A stretch of DNA of 61,766 nucleotides, from assembly GCA_903845935.1 (NCBI GenBank), contig CAIMZI010000098.1:1-61766 (forward strand), in the 5' to 3' direction. Position numbers and translations under genes: made by a program. Positions 9,581 to 20,517 of the stretch are shown in pieces. The first letter of the stretch is position 1. Each line of letters starts with the position of its first letter. The notes under the pieces are model-generated. The model did no database searches. It was not told the DNA's origin and worked only from the letters and a program-made list of their open reading frames with translations. Source of the stretch: an uncultured beta proteobacterium. GTDB lineage: Bacteria > Pseudomonadota > Gammaproteobacteria > Burkholderiales > Burkholderiaceae_C.

Positions 9581-12178
9581 TCAAGACGCCATCGCGTCCA
9601 GCAGCTCGGTCTCGATGGCAATTTGCGCACGGTTGTGTTGTAGCTGGGGGCCGTGGATCAGGAAGCTGTCTTCCACCCGTTCGCCCAGGGTCACGATCTT
9701 GGCCAGTTGCACCTCGATCTGGTGGCGCGCCAATACACGGGCTATGGAATAGAGCAGGCCCTGGCGGTCGCTCGCCGAGACATTTAACAGCCAGAGTTGC
9801 GCCTTTTCATCCGGGCGCAGACTCACGCGTGGCGCGATAGGAAAACTCTTGACGCGGCGCGATACCCGGCCACGACTCGGCGCTGGCAAGGGGGCTTGCT
9901 TGGCAATGGCGTCGGCCAGGCCGGTTTCCAGCATCGAGGTTAGTTCGCGGAAATGCTCGTCAATACCTCCAGCCATGATCACCTGAAAGGTGTCGAGCGC
10001 GTAATGGGTTTTGCTGGTGTGGATGCGGGCATCCAAAATGCTGTAGCCACCCTGGTCAAAGTAGCCGCAGATGCGCGCAAACAAATCCGGCTGGTCATGG
10101 GTATAGACCAGCACCTGCAGGCCTTCGCCAATTGGTGAGCGGCGCGCCCGCACGATGGGTGTCTTGGTGTCGACATGGCGGGAAATCTGCTTGGTATGCC
10201 AGGCGATGTCGCTGGCCTCGTGGCGCATGAAGTAGCTCACATCCAGCGTGTCCCACAGTGGTTTGTGCGCCTCAAACGGCATGGCGTACAGCGCCACCAT
10301 CACCAGGGCCTCGCGTTTGCGCGCCTCTACCTCGGCGTGCGCATCGGGAGCGCGACCACCCAGGGCGCGTGTGGTGTACTTGTACAGATCTTCCAGCAAC
10401 TTGCCCTTCCAGGCATTCCAGACCTTGGGTGAGGTGCCTCGGATGTCGGCCACCGTCAGTAGGTAGAGGGCGGTCAGATTGCGCTCATTGCCCACGCGCT
10501 TGGCGAAGGCGGCGATCACATCGGGATCGCTCAGGTCGGACTTTTGCGCGATGCGGCTCATGGTCAGGTGCTCGCGCACCATGAATTCAATTAAGGCGGT
10601 GTCTTCGGCCTCAACGCCGTGGACCTTGCAAAAGCGCCTGGCTTCGACCTGGCCCAGCTCGGAGTGATCGCCGCCGCGGCCCTTGGCAATGTCGTGGAAC
10701 AGTGCCGCCACGTACAACACCCAGGGCTTGTCCCAGCCTGAGGCCAGTTGGGAGCAGAACGGGTATTCGTGCGCGTGTTCGACGATGAAGAAGCGCCGCA
10801 CATTGCGCAACACCATCAGGATGTGCTGATCGACCGTGTAGACATGGAACAGGTCATGCTGCATCTGGCCGACGATGCGGCGAAACACCCACAGGTAGCG
10901 GCCCAGCACCGAGGTCTGGTTCATCAACCGCATGGCGTGCGTAATGCCGTCGTGCTGCATGATGATTTGCATAAAGGTGGCGCGGTTGACCGGGTCCTGG
11001 CGGAACTTGGAGTCCATCAGGTCGCGTGCGTTGTACAGGGCGCGCAGGGTGCGCGCCGACAGGCCCTTGACACCGACCGTTCTCTGGTAGACCAGAAAGG
11101 TTTCCAGAATGGCATGCGGATGGCGCTGGTACAGGTCGTCGCTTGCCACATCCAGCGTGCCGGCCTTTTCATTGAAGCGCTCGTTGATGGGGTGGGGTGC
11201 ATGGGTGGAGGGACTGAGCCGCTCTTCGATATTCATCAGCAATATCTGGCTGAGCTGGGTGACCGCCTTGGCCGCCCAGTAATAGCGTTTCATCAGATGT
11301 TCGCTGGCGCGCACCATACCCTTGCCGTCGTCACCGGCCTCGCTGTGGCTGTAACCAAAGGCCTCGGCCACGGCATTTTGCAGGTCAAAAATCAGCCGGT
11401 CTTCGCGCCGCTTGGCCAGCAGATGCAGGCGGGCGCGAATCTGCAGCAGCAGCGCCTCGTTCCGCTGGATCTGTCGTACCTCAAAGGCCGTTGCCAGACC
11501 GTTTTGCGCCAGGGCCTTCCAGTTGTCACCCAGGCCTGCCGCCTTGGCCACCCATAAAATCACCTGCAGATCGCGCAGACCGCCGGGTGACTCCTTGCAA
11601 TTGGGCTCCAGCGCGTAGGGCGTGTCCTCAAACTTGGTGTGGCGCTGGCCCAGCTCCAGAGTCTTGGCGACAAAAAAAGCCTTGGAGTCCATGGCCGCAA
11701 AAAAAGCCTTCTGGAACCGACTGGCAAGCCTGGCATTGCCGGTGATGCAGCGGCACTCCAGCAGGGCGGTCTGAATGGTGACGTCGCGCGCCGCTTCGCT
11801 CAGGCATTCGCTGACACTGCGCACGCTGGAGCCTATCTCCAGTCCCAGGTCCCAGCAGTTGCTGATAAAGGCCTCTATGCGCCCCTTCAGGTCGGCGTCG
11901 TCCTCGGCCGAACTGCCATCGGGCAAGAGCACCAGCACGTCCACATCCGAATAGGGAAACAGCTCGCAACGGCCAAAGCCACCCACGGCCAGTAAGGCAT
12001 AGGGTTCCCCCATTCCCGACAGTTGCCAGAGCTGAACCAGCATGGAGTCCACCAAGTCCGACATGCGGCGCAGGGAATTGCGCACGGTGCGGGTGGGCGC
12101 GGCACGCTCCCCCAGAGTGGCCAGCAGGGCCGCTTTTTGGGCACGGTGAGCGTCGCGCAGCGCAGCAATGTCGGTCAT
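9581..12178 (-). CDS. glnD: [Protein-PII] uridylyltransferase / UMP-removing enzyme
   Basis: An 865-residue protein close to the usual 860-890. The nucleotidyltransferase motif GGFGR (66-70) with Asp78 and Asp80 (SDVDV) marks the catalytic site. An HD phosphohydrolase domain carries HD at 495-496, and two ACT domains occupy the C-terminal ~180 residues. GlnD senses glutamine and uridylylates or deuridylylates PII, controlling nitrogen assimilation. It begins 5 bases after the map stop, so the two are co-transcribed, as in many proteobacteria. Confidence 0.97.
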   Translation of the reverse strand: MTDIAALRDAHRAQKAALLATLGERAAPTRTVRNSLRRMSDLVDSMLVQLWQLSGMGEPYALLAVGGFGRCELFPYSDVDVLVLLPDGSSAEDDADLKGRIEAFISNCWDLGLEIGSSVRSVSECLSEAARDVTIQTALLECRCITGNARLASRFQKAFFAAMDSKAFFVAKTLELGQRHTKFEDTPYALEPNCKESPGGLRDLQVILWVAKAAGLGDNWKALAQNGLATAFEVRQIQRNEALLLQIRARLHLLAKRREDRLIFDLQNAVAEAFGYSHSEAGDDGKGMVRASEHLMKRYYWAAKAVTQLSQILLMNIEERLSPSTHAPHPINERFNEKAGTLDVASDDLYQRHPHAILETFLVYQRTVGVKGLSARTLRALYNARDLMDSKFRQDPVNRATFMQIIMQHDGITHAMRLMNQTSVLGRYLWVFRRIVGQMQHDLFHVYTVDQHILMVLRNVRRFFIVEHAHEYPFCSQLASGWDKPWVLYVAALFHDIAKGRGGDHSELGQVEARRFCKVHGVEAEDTALIEFMVREHLTMSRIAQKSDLSDPDVIAAFAKRVGNERNLTALYLLTVADIRGTSPKVWNAWKGKLLEDLYKYTTRALGGRAPDAHAEVEARKREALVMVALYAMPFEAHKPLWDTLDVSYFMRHEASDIAWHTKQISRHVDTKTPIVRARRSPIGEGLQVLVYTHDQPDLFARICGYFDQGGYSILDARIHTSKTHYALDTFQVIMAGGIDEHFRELTSMLETGLADAIAKQAPLPAPSRGRVSRRVKSFPIAPRVSLRPDEKAQLWLLNVSASDRQGLLYSIARVLARHQIEVQLAKIVTLGERVEDSFLIHGPQLQHNRAQIAIETELLDAMAS

Positions 12179-12183
12179 GTGGA

Positions 12184-13011
12184 TTAGGCCGTGGTCGCTA
12201 AAAAGGCCGCCACAAAAGCGGGGATCGGCGGACTGGCGTCGGATAGGGTCAGCACCTCATAGCCGGTGGGCGTGACCAGCACCGTGTGCTCCCATTGCGC
12301 GGACAGAGAATGGTCCTTGGTGACAATGCTCCAGCCGTCCTTTTCGGGGCCGTCCTTGATATCACGCTTGCCAGCGTTGATCATGGGTTCGATGGTGAAG
12401 GTCATGCCTTCGACCAGCCTGTCCAGCGTGCCGGGGCGGCCGTAATGCAGCACCTGCGGCTCTTCATGAAAGCCGCGACCGATGCCATGGCCGCAGAATT
12501 CGCGCACCACGCTAAAGCCATTCTTCTCGGCAAAGGTCTGGATCGCATGGCCGATGTCGCCCAAGTAAATGCCCGGCTTGACCATCTTGATGCCATGCCA
12601 CATGGCGTCATAGGTCAGGCTGCACAGGCGCTTGGCGGCAATCGAGGCGTCGCCCACGATGTACATGCGGCTGCTGTCGCCATGCCAGCCGTTCTTGATG
12701 ACGGTGACGTCCAGGTTGACGATGTCGCCTTTTTTGAGCTGCTTGTCGTTGGGTATGCCGTGGCAGACCTGGTGGTTGATGGACGAGCAGATCGATTTGG
12801 GATAGGGCGTGTTGCCGCCACCGGTGTAATTCAGCGGCGCTGGAATGGCTTTTTGCACATCGACGATGTAGTCGTGTGCCAGTTTGTCCAGCTCGTTGGT
12901 GGTCACGCCTGGTTTCACGAATGGGGCCAGATAGTCCAGAACTTCGGCGGTCAGCTTGCCAGCCAGGCGCATGCCTGCAATGCCCTCGGCATCTTTGATG
13001 GTGATTGTCAT
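12184..13011 (-). CDS. map: Methionine aminopeptidase, type I
   Basis: A 275-residue enzyme from ATG 13011 ([10 protein letters not shown], the normal family start; the in-frame extension to 13146 is not conserved in character). Metal ligands are visible: Asp101, Asp112, His175 ([12 protein letters not shown]), Glu208 (FTIEP) and Glu241 (WEHTVLV), plus His84. It removes the initiator methionine from nascent proteins. It forms an operon with glnD and diverges from purL across a 113-base spacer. Confidence 0.96.
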   Translation of the reverse strand: MTITIKDAEGIAGMRLAGKLTAEVLDYLAPFVKPGVTTNELDKLAHDYIVDVQKAIPAPLNYTGGGNTPYPKSICSSINHQVCHGIPNDKQLKKGDIVNLDVTVIKNGWHGDSSRMYIVGDASIAAKRLCSLTYDAMWHGIKMVKPGIYLGDIGHAIQTFAEKNGFSVVREFCGHGIGRGFHEEPQVLHYGRPGTLDRLVEGMTFTIEPMINAGKRDIKDGPEKDGWSIVTKDHSLSAQWEHTVLVTPTGYEVLTLSDASPPIPAFVAAFLATTA

Positions 13012-13124
13012 GGCGCGAATTATCCCATCGCCTACGGCACGGGATGGGGCGCGGGTAAAATTGCCTGCGTTCCCGTCCGCGCTTTCACAGCAGCATCTTT
13101 CAGCCCCTCTTCCAGGCCCGCACA

Positions 13125-16100
13125 GTGACCTTGCACATTTCTCCATTCGAAGGCGGCAACGCCCTGAGCAGCTTCCGTATCCAGCAACTCTTGCCCGCGC
13201 TGCAGGGCATTCACGAAAAAATTACCGGCATTGCCGGCCGCTACATCCACCTGGTGGCCAGCGAATCCGTGCTGGACGCCGCCACTTCCGGCCAGTTGTC
13301 GGCCCTGCTCACCTATGGCGACCCGTACACCGGCGCTAGTGAGGGTCCGGCCATTGTGGTAAGTCCGCGCTTTGGCACGGTCTCGCCCTGGGCATCCAAG
13401 GCTACCGACATTGCGCACAACTGCGGTTTTGGCATCAAGCGCGTTGAGCGTCTGGTGGAGTACCGGTTGACGCTCAAGAACCCGCTTTTGGGCAAGACCA
13501 CGCTGACGCCCGAGCAGTTGCAGGCAGTGTCCGCCTTGTTGCACGACCGCATGACCGAAAGCGCCATGCTGGACCGCGCCCAAGCGAACAATCTGTTTCA
13601 CGCGTTGGAGCCCGCTGCCATGGACCATGTGGATGTGCTGGCCGGTGGCCGGGCCGCGCTGCTGGCTGCCAACACCACCTTCGGTCTGGCCCTGGCCGCC
13701 GACGAGATCGACTATCTGGTGGCTGCCTTCACCAAACTGGGCCGCAACCCCACGGATGTGGAGCTGATGATGTTCGCCCAGGCCAACAGCGAACACTGCC
13801 GCCACAAGATTTTCAACGCCGAGTTCACCATCGACGGCGTGGCCCAGAGCAGCAGCCTGTTCGGCATGATCCGCCACACCCACAAGCTGAACCCGCAGCA
13901 CATGCTGGTGGCCTATTCCGACAACGCCTCGGTGATGGAAGGCTCGGTGGTCGAACGCTTTGTGGCGACCGCCGCCGCCAGTGTCACCGGTGGCAAGGGC
14001 GACGGCAGCCTGGCCGGCTACGAAAAGCAGAGCGCCACCCAGCACATTTTGATGAAGGTGGAAACCCACAACCACCCGACTGCCATTTCGCCCTTTCCCG
14101 GTGCCTCCACCGGCGCCGGTGGCGAAATCCGCGACGAGGGCGCCACCGGGCGCGGCTCCAAGCCCAAGGCGGGCCTCACCGGCTTTACCGTCTCCAAGCT
14201 CTGGGGCGGCATGTCGGACCGGGCCGATGGCAAACCCGAGCACATTGCCAGCCCGCTGCAAATCATGATTGAAGGTCCGCTGGGTGGCGCCGCCTTCAAC
14301 AACGAATTTGGTAGGCCCAACCTCCTGGGCTACTTTCGCGAATACGAGCAGTCTGTGGTCACGGACCAAGACACGCTGCAGCGCGGCTACCACAAGCCCA
14401 TCATGATTGCCGGCGGCCTGGGCGTGATCGACCAGACGCAGACGCACAAGATTGCTTTTCCGACCGGTAGCCTCTTGATTCAGCTAGGCGGCCCCGGCAT
14501 GCGCATCGGCATGGGCGGCAGCGCCGCCAGCTCCATGGCCACCGGGGCCAACGCGGCGCACCTGGACTTTGACTCGGTTCAGCGCGGCAACCCCGAGATT
14601 GAACGCCGGGCCCAGGAGGTGATTAACCAGTGCTGGACGCTGGGACAGACCGGTGGCCCTGCTGGAACCGGCAACCCCATCCTGGCGATCCACGATGTGG
14701 GTGCCGGTGGTTTGTCGAATGCCTTTCCAGAGTTGACCAACGACGCCGAACGAGGCGCCCGGTTCGATTTGCGCGCCGTGCCCCTGGAAGAAAGCGGTAT
14801 GGCGCCCAAGGAAATTTGGTGCAACGAAAGCCAGGAGCGCTATGTGCTGGCCATCGCGCCCGAGTCGCTGGAGCTGTTCAAGGCCCTGTGCGAGCGCGAG
14901 CGTTGCCCGTTCTCGGTGGTGGGAGTCGCTACCGAGGAGCGCGAGCTGAGTGTGGTGGACGAAGGTCGGGAGTCACCCGTCCAGATGCCCATGAACGTGC
15001 TGCTGGGCAAACCGCCCAAGATGCTGCGTGACGTGTCCACCGTGACCCGCGTCGCCCAGTCGCTGGACCTGACCGCTGTCACTTTGCAGCAGGCCGTGAT
15101 CGACGTGCTGGCCCACCCCACCGTGGCCTCCAAGCGTTTCCTGATCACCATTGGCGACCGCAGCGTGGGCGGCTTCACCCACCGCGACCAGATGGTCGGC
15201 CCCTGGCAGGTGCCGGTAGCCGATTGCGCCGTCACCCTGGCTGACTACAAAGGCTTTGCCGGCGAGGCCATGTCCATGGGCGAGCGCACACCGCTGGCCG
15301 CGCTCAACGCTCCGGCGTCCGGGCGCATGGCGATTGCCGAGGCCATCACCAACCTGCTGGCAGCTCCCATTGAACTCTCCCGCGTCAAGCTGTCGGCCAA
15401 CTGGATGGCCGCTTGCGGCGAGCCAGGTGAAGACGCCGCGCTCTATGCCACGGTCAAGGCCGTGGGCCTGGAACTGTGCCCGGCGTTGGGCATCTCGATT
15501 CCCGTGGGCAAGGATTCGCTGTCCATGCGCACCCAGTGGGACACGGCAGCGGGCAAGCAAAAGGTGACTTCCCCCGTTTCGCTGATCATTACGGCGTTTG
15601 CCACTCTGGCCGATGTGCGCGGCACGCTGACACCCCAGCTAAACGCCACCGAGGACACGACGCTGGTGCTGGTTGACCTGGGCCGCGGCAAGAACCGCAT
15701 GGCCGCCAGCATCCTGGCGCAGACACTGAATCAGAGCGGCGACAGCGTGCCGGATCTGGACAGCGCCACAGACCTGGTGAACCTGGTCAATGCCGTCAAC
15801 GCCCTGCGCTCCAAGGGCCAGGTCCTGGCCTACCACGACAAGGGCGATGGCGGCCTGCTGGCCACGGTGGCCGAGATGGCCTTTGCCGGACGCGTCGGTG
15901 TCACGCTGAATGTGGACATGTTGGTCACCGAGGGCGACGGCATCACGGACAGCCGCATGGATGTGGGCGACAGCAAAAACTGGGCAGGGCAGGTGGGTGC
16001 GCGGCGCGAAGAGTTGACGCTCAAGGCCCTGTTTAACGAAGAGCCTGGTGTCGTGCTGCAGGTGCGCTCAAGCGAGCGCTCCGAAGTCATGGCGACCCTG

Positions 16101-17171
16101 CGCGAACATGGTCTGTCGGCCTTCAGCCACTTTGTCGGCAAGACCCGTCCGGCCAGCAGCCCAGTGGACAACGGTAAAGACATGCTGCAAATCTGGCGCG
16201 ATGCCAAATCGATCTTTAGCGCGCCGCTCTCCGACCTGCACCAGGTCTGGGACGCTGTCAGCTGGAAGCTCTGCCAGCAGCGCGACAATCCGGCCTGTGC
16301 CGATGCCGAACATGCCGCCGCCGGTGCCCTGGGCGACCCTGGTCTGCACACGCATCTGCCGGACTCCCTCAAGACGCTGATGGCCAGCGCGCCTGCCATC
16401 CTGAAGAGCCGTCCAAAAGTGGCGGTGCTGCGCGAGCAGGGCGTCAATTCCCATGTGGAAATGGCCTACGCCTTTACCGAGGCCGGCTTTGACGCCTTTG
16501 ACGTGCACATGACCGATTTGCAGACCGGCCGCGCAAAATTAGCCGACTTCCAGGGCGTGGTGGCCTGCGGTGGTTTCAGCTACGGCGACACACTGGGGGC
16601 AGGCATTGGCTGGGCCCGATCGATTACCTTCAATGCCGCGCTGTCCGACCAGTTCCAGGCCTTCTTCGGCCGCAGTGACACCTTCGGTCTGGGCGTGTGC
16701 AATGGCTGCCAGATGTTTGCCGAACTGGCCGACATCGTCCCCGGCGCGCAAGACTGGCCGCGCTTTACCACCAACCAGAGTGAGCGCTTCGAGGCCCGCC
16801 TGTCCCTGGTCGAAGTGCTGGACTCGCCCAGCCTGTTCCTCAAAGGCATGAATGGTGCGCGCTTGCCGATTGCGGTGGCGCACGGCGAGGGCTATGCCAA
16901 CTTCAAGTACCGCGGCAACGCGGCCAAGGCGATTGCCGCCATGCGTTTTGTCGACCACAGCGGCGCGGCCACCGAGGCCTATCCTTTCAACCCGAATGGC
17001 AGCCCGGCAGGTCTGACGGCCGTGACCACGTTGGACGGCCGCTTCACCGCCATGATGCCACACCCCGAGCGCGTGTTCCGCAACATCCAGACCAGCTGGA
17101 CCGATCTGGACGCCAATGGCCACAGCCCGTGGATGCAGCTCTGGCACAACGCTAGGCGCTGGGTGGGCTAG
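13125..17171 (+). CDS. purL: Phosphoribosylformylglycinamidine synthase
   Basis: A 1348-residue single-chain FGAM synthase of the large proteobacterial type. It starts at GTG 13125 ([15 protein letters not shown]), the position that fits the family. The N-terminal and linker domains are followed by two AIRS-like domains and a class I glutamine amidotransferase whose nucleophile is Cys1192 in GVCNGCQM; the [10 protein letters not shown] motif near the C-terminus holds the catalytic His/Glu. It converts FGAR, glutamine and ATP to FGAM in purine synthesis. Monocistronic, divergent from map. Confidence 0.97.
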   Translation: MTLHISPFEGGNALSSFRIQQLLPALQGIHEKITGIAGRYIHLVASESVLDAATSGQLSALLTYGDPYTGASEGPAIVVSPRFGTVSPWASKATDIAHNCGFGIKRVERLVEYRLTLKNPLLGKTTLTPEQLQAVSALLHDRMTESAMLDRAQANNLFHALEPAAMDHVDVLAGGRAALLAANTTFGLALAADEIDYLVAAFTKLGRNPTDVELMMFAQANSEHCRHKIFNAEFTIDGVAQSSSLFGMIRHTHKLNPQHMLVAYSDNASVMEGSVVERFVATAAASVTGGKGDGSLAGYEKQSATQHILMKVETHNHPTAISPFPGASTGAGGEIRDEGATGRGSKPKAGLTGFTVSKLWGGMSDRADGKPEHIASPLQIMIEGPLGGAAFNNEFGRPNLLGYFREYEQSVVTDQDTLQRGYHKPIMIAGGLGVIDQTQTHKIAFPTGSLLIQLGGPGMRIGMGGSAASSMATGANAAHLDFDSVQRGNPEIERRAQEVINQCWTLGQTGGPAGTGNPILAIHDVGAGGLSNAFPELTNDAERGARFDLRAVPLEESGMAPKEIWCNESQERYVLAIAPESLELFKALCERERCPFSVVGVATEERELSVVDEGRESPVQMPMNVLLGKPPKMLRDVSTVTRVAQSLDLTAVTLQQAVIDVLAHPTVASKRFLITIGDRSVGGFTHRDQMVGPWQVPVADCAVTLADYKGFAGEAMSMGERTPLAALNAPASGRMAIAEAITNLLAAPIELSRVKLSANWMAACGEPGEDAALYATVKAVGLELCPALGISIPVGKDSLSMRTQWDTAAGKQKVTSPVSLIITAFATLADVRGTLTPQLNATEDTTLVLVDLGRGKNRMAASILAQTLNQSGDSVPDLDSATDLVNLVNAVNALRSKGQVLAYHDKGDGGLLATVAEMAFAGRVGVTLNVDMLVTEGDGITDSRMDVGDSKNWAGQVGARREELTLKALFNEEPGVVLQVRSSERSEVMATLREHGLSAFSHFVGKTRPASSPVDNGKDMLQIWRDAKSIFSAPLSDLHQVWDAVSWKLCQQRDNPACADAEHAAAGALGDPGLHTHLPDSLKTLMASAPAILKSRPKVAVLREQGVNSHVEMAYAFTEAGFDAFDVHMTDLQTGRAKLADFQGVVACGGFSYGDTLGAGIGWARSITFNAALSDQFQAFFGRSDTFGLGVCNGCQMFAELADIVPGAQDWPRFTTNQSERFEARLSLVEVLDSPSLFLKGMNGARLPIAVAHGEGYANFKYRGNAAKAIAAMRFVDHSGAATEAYPFNPNGSPAGLTAVTTLDGRFTAMMPHPERVFRNIQTSWTDLDANGHSPWMQLWHNARRWVG

Positions 17172-17188
17172 GACAAGCCGCTGAAAAG

Positions 17189-17212
17189 GTGCCCAGCAAT
17201 GCCAAATGCTGG
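17189..17212 (+). terminator. Hairpin after purL
   Basis: Perfect 8-bp arms GCCCAGCA / TGCTGGGC with an 8-base loop, 18 bases past the purL stop. No clear U-tract follows, so intrinsic termination is only likely, not certain. Confidence 0.5.
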
Positions 17213-17247
17213 GCTCACGCTTGCGGCATAGCCCCACGACGCAAACG

Positions 17248-17293
17248 TTGAGAAAACCTTCGATTTGCCCTGTATTTCTAGTATCATTGAAGT
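17248..17293 (+). promoter_or_regulatory. Putative ars promoter/ArsR operator region
   Basis: A TTGAGA at 17248-17253 is followed 17 bases later by TGTATT. The A/T-rich sequence TTCTAGTATCATTGAA just before the arsR ATG has TTC/GAA half-sites. ArsR-family repressors usually autoregulate by binding such imperfect dyads over the promoter. Assignment is by position and weak motif match. Confidence 0.35.
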
Positions 17294-17629
17294 ATGGAAT
17301 CAATAGCCGTTGTCAAAGCCCTTGCGGCCCTGGCCCAGTCGTCCCGGCTGGAAGTTTTTCGCTCCCTGGTGGTTGCTGGCGAACCCGGCCTGACACCCGG
17401 CGCCCTGTCCGAGAGCCTGGGGGTGGCGGCCAACACGCTGTCCTTTCACCTCAAGGAATTGCTGCATGCCGACCTGGTCACGCAGGAGCGTATTGGGCGC
17501 AACCTGATCTACCGCGCGCAGTTCGACCGCATGAACGCGGTGCTCGCCTACCTCACCCAAAACTGCTGCCAGGGCCAGGCCTGCATGGCCGAGCAGTCCA
17601 CCCAGTGCAACCCATCCTCCCCTTGCTAA
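17294..17629 (+). CDS. arsR: ArsR-family transcriptional repressor
   Basis: A 111-residue winged-helix protein. The HTH region around residues 35-60 (GALSESLGVAANTLSFHLKEL) is followed by the wing (ERIGRNLIYRA). The C-terminal tail is Cys-rich (CCQGQACM and two further Cys), a likely arsenite-binding element; the canonical ELCVCDL motif of E. coli ArsR is absent, so this is the C-terminal-Cys subtype. It heads the arsenic operon, with arsC 11 bases downstream. Confidence 0.9.
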   Translation: MESIAVVKALAALAQSSRLEVFRSLVVAGEPGLTPGALSESLGVAANTLSFHLKELLHADLVTQERIGRNLIYRAQFDRMNAVLAYLTQNCCQGQACMAEQSTQCNPSSPC

Positions 17630-17640
17630 CCCCACTCACC

Positions 17641-18147
17641 ATGACCCAAGAAACCAAACCGCTGAACGTTCTGTTCCTGTGCACCCATAACTCGGCCCGC
17701 AGCATCCTGGCCGAGGCCTTGCTCAACAGCATGGGCCAGGGCCGCTTCCAGGCCTATTCCGCAGGCAGCAGCCCGCGTGCCAACCAACAGCCCAATCCAC
17801 TGGGCCTGCAGGTGCTGGAAAAAGTCGGCATTGCCACCGAGGGGCTGCACAGCAAAAGCTGGGACGTGTTTGCCGGCGTTGATGCGCCGCAGATGAACCT
17901 GATCATCACGGTGTGCGACAACGCCGCCGGTGAGGTCTGCCCGGTCTGGCCCGGTCATCCCGCCACCGCGCATTGGAGCTATCCGGATCCGTCGGAAGGT
18001 GAGGGCAGCGATGCCGAAAAGCTGGAGGCCTTCCGAAAGACCTTGCACGCCATCAAGCGCCGCCTCGAATTGTTTTGCAGTCTGCCCGATGCCAAGCTGG
18101 AGCAGGCCTTGTTGCAGACCAGCGCCCGTCAACTGGCTAACGCCTGA
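17641..18147 (+). CDS. arsC: Arsenate reductase, low-molecular-weight phosphatase type
   Basis: A 168-residue protein from ATG 17641; an upstream in-frame extension overlapping arsR is not plausible. The P-loop Cys-X5-Arg is Cys14 to Arg20 (FLCTHNSARS), and DPSEGEG near residue 117 supplies the general-acid Asp. This family reduces arsenate to arsenite using thioredoxin or mycothiol-like donors. It sits between arsR and the ACR3 gene, and a second, unrelated ArsC is encoded downstream. Confidence 0.92.
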   Translation: MTQETKPLNVLFLCTHNSARSILAEALLNSMGQGRFQAYSAGSSPRANQQPNPLGLQVLEKVGIATEGLHSKSWDVFAGVDAPQMNLIITVCDNAAGEVCPVWPGHPATAHWSYPDPSEGEGSDAEKLEAFRKTLHAIKRRLELFCSLPDAKLEQALLQTSARQLANA

Positions 18148-18159
18148 AAGTTTGTCGCC

Positions 18160-19257
18160 ATGTCTGTTCAATGTGAAGTCAAGGCCAAGCAGGCCGCCGG
18201 TGCCCCCATGAGCGTGTTCGAGCGCTACCTCACGGTCTGGGTGCTGCTGTGCATAGGCGCCGGCATCGCCCTGGGCCAGTTCTTTCCGGCTATGTTCCAG
18301 GCTATTGGCGGCATGGAGTACGCCAGGGTGAATCTGCCGGTGGGCCTGTTGATCTGGGTGATGGTCATCCCCATGCTTGTAAAGGTGGACTTTGGCGCCT
18401 TGGGCGAGGTGCGCAAGCATGTCAAGGGCATAGGCGTCACGCTGTTTGTGAACTGGCTGGTCAAGCCTTTTTCCATGGCCTTCCTGGGATGGATCTTCAT
18501 TCGCCACTGGTTCGCGCCTCTGCTGCCACCTGACCAGCTCGACAGCTATATCGCCGGGCTGATTCTGCTGGCCGCTGCTCCCTGCACGGCCATGGTGTTT
18601 GTCTGGAGCCGACTGACCGGTGGCGACCCGCTGTTCACCTTGTCACAGGTGGCGCTGAACGACAGCATCATGGTGATTGCCTTTGCGCCACTGGTGGGCT
18701 TTCTGCTTGGCATCTCCGCCATCACCGTGCCATGGGACACGCTGCTGACCTCGGTGGTGCTGTACATCGTCATCCCGGTGATCATGGCGCAGCTCTTGCG
18801 CAAGGCGCTGCTGAAAAAAGGCGCGGCCGCGTTCGAGGCCACCATGGCCCGTATCGGCCCCTGGTCGATTGCCGCCTTGTTGCTGACGCTGGTGCTGCTG
18901 TTTGCCTTCCAGGGCGAGGCCATACTCAAGCAGCCGCTGGTGATTGGCCTCTTGGCCGTGCCGATTCTGATCCAGGTGTTTTTTAACTCCGGGCTGGCTT
19001 ATTGGCTGAACCGCGCGGTGGGTGAGAAGCACAACATCGCCTGTCCATCGGCGCTGATTGGCGCCTCCAACTTCTTCGAGCTGGCCGTGGCCGCCGCCAT
19101 CAGCCTGTTTGGCTTCCACTCCGGTGCCGCATTGGCTACCGTGGTCGGTGTGCTGATCGAGGTGCCGGTGATGCTCTTGGTGGTGTATCTCGTCAACCAC
19201 AGCAAGGGTTGGTATGAGCGCGGGGCGGCCGTACAAGAAGCCATCAAGAGAGCATGA
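18160..19257 (+). CDS. acr3: ACR3-family arsenite efflux transporter
   Basis: A 365-residue integral membrane protein with about ten helices. Conserved ACR3 features include the APCTAMVFVWS segment with its Cys and SNFFELAVAAAISLFG with its Glu near the C-terminus. It exports As(III) using the proton motive force. The start could also be the ATG at 18208 (MSVFERYL), 16 codons further in. It overlaps the next gene by four bases (ATGA). Confidence 0.95.
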   Translation: MSVQCEVKAKQAAGAPMSVFERYLTVWVLLCIGAGIALGQFFPAMFQAIGGMEYARVNLPVGLLIWVMVIPMLVKVDFGALGEVRKHVKGIGVTLFVNWLVKPFSMAFLGWIFIRHWFAPLLPPDQLDSYIAGLILLAAAPCTAMVFVWSRLTGGDPLFTLSQVALNDSIMVIAFAPLVGFLLGISAITVPWDTLLTSVVLYIVIPVIMAQLLRKALLKKGAAAFEATMARIGPWSIAALLLTLVLLFAFQGEAILKQPLVIGLLAVPILIQVFFNSGLAYWLNRAVGEKHNIACPSALIGASNFFELAVAAAISLFGFHSGAALATVVGVLIEVPVMLLVVYLVNHSKGWYERGAAVQEAIKRA

Positions 19258-19688
19258 ACATGACAGCAACGATCACGATTTACCACAACCCCGCCTGCGG
19301 CACCTCGCGCAACACCTTGGCGCTGATCCGCAACAGCGGCGCCGAGCCCGAGGTCATCGAGTACCTAAAGACACCTCCCACCAAGGTCCAACTGCAGCAA
19401 CTGCTGGTCGCCATGCATATCGGCGCGCGCGAACTGCTGCGCGAAAAGGGCACGCCGTATGCCGAGCTGGGCCTGGCCGATGCCAAGTGGAGCGACGATG
19501 CACTGCTGGACTTTGTGGTGCAGCACCCCATCCTGATGAACCGCCCGGTGGTGGTCACTCCCCTGGGCGCGAAACTCTGCCGCCCCAGCGATGCGGTGCT
19601 GGACATCCTGCCCGGCCCGCAGCGCGCGGCCTTCAACAAGGAAGACGGCGAGGCCGTGGTCAACGCACAAGGCCAACGTGTTGGATAA
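19254..19688 (+). CDS. arsC: Arsenate reductase, glutaredoxin-dependent type
   Basis: A 144-residue thioredoxin-fold ArsC. The catalytic Cys15 lies in [11 protein letters not shown], with conserved Arg residues in [18 protein letters not shown]. It reduces arsenate with glutathione/glutaredoxin, so the operon has two independent As(V)-reduction routes. The start at 19254 overlaps the ACR3 stop as ATGA; an ATG two codons later (19260) is an alternative. Confidence 0.93.
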   Translation: MNMTATITIYHNPACGTSRNTLALIRNSGAEPEVIEYLKTPPTKVQLQQLLVAMHIGARELLREKGTPYAELGLADAKWSDDALLDFVVQHPILMNRPVVVTPLGAKLCRPSDAVLDILPGPQRAAFNKEDGEAVVNAQGQRVG

Positions 19689-20409
19689 CGTTTCAACAGC
19701 CGCGCTGCCCAGCAGCAACCTCGACGCGGCCTGCTTCCGTCTGCCCGAACCCGCGCGTCTGCAGGCCACACCCTCCACCCACGCCCCACGCATCCTGATG
19801 CTGTACGGCTCGCTGCGCGAGCGCTCCTATAGCAAACTGCTGACTCTGGAAGCCGCGCGTCTGCTCACCGCCATGGGTGCCGAAGTGAAGGTGTTCGATC
19901 CGCAGGATTTACCCCAGCCCGACGGCGCGCCCGATAGCCATCCCAAGGTGCAGGAACTGCGCAACCTGGCAGCCTGGTCCGAGGGCATGGTCTGGTGCTC
20001 GCCCGAGCGCCATGGCGCCATGACCGGCATTCTGAAAAGCCAGATCGACTGGATTCCGCTGTCTGTCGGCGCGGTGCGCCCGACGCAGGGCAAGACGCTG
20101 GCGGTGATGGAGGTCAGCGGCGGTTCGCAGTCGTTTAACGCCGTCAACCAGATGCGCATTCTGGGCCGCTGGATGCGCATGCTGACCATCCCCAACCAGA
20201 GCTCGGTGGCCAAGGCGTTTCTGGAGTTTGACGAGGCCGGGCGCATGAAGGCTGGTGCCTATTACGACCGCGTGGTGGATGTGATGGAGGAGCTGATGAA
20301 GTTCACCCTGCTGACGCGCGACGTGGCGCACTATCTGGTGGACCGCTACAGCGAGCGCAAGGAAAGCGCCGAGGCCTTGAGCAAGCGGGTGAACCAGAAA
20401 ATCATTTAA
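19678..20409 (+). CDS. arsH: ArsH NADPH-dependent FMN flavoprotein
   Basis: A 243-residue protein from GTG 19678, chosen because AAGG lies 5 bases upstream and the resulting N-terminus ([15 protein letters not shown]) matches ArsH. It overlaps arsC by 11 bases. The flavodoxin-like FMN loop [10 protein letters not shown] and [12 protein letters not shown] are present. ArsH oxidises trivalent methyl-arsenicals or acts as a quinone/azo reductase. It is the last gene of the ars operon. Confidence 0.92.
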   Translation: MLDNVSTAALPSSNLDAACFRLPEPARLQATPSTHAPRILMLYGSLRERSYSKLLTLEAARLLTAMGAEVKVFDPQDLPQPDGAPDSHPKVQELRNLAAWSEGMVWCSPERHGAMTGILKSQIDWIPLSVGAVRPTQGKTLAVMEVSGGSQSFNAVNQMRILGRWMRMLTIPNQSSVAKAFLEFDEAGRMKAGAYYDRVVDVMEELMKFTLLTRDVAHYLVDRYSERKESAEALSKRVNQKII

Positions 20410-20517
20410 GACTTGATTTGCCGCTCGTCAAGCGTTGTTGCAGCCTGGGATGAGTACATTGAGCTGTCGCTTGCATCCCTGTCCGGATTCTTTTGGAACG
20501 GCGACTACACTTCTCAT

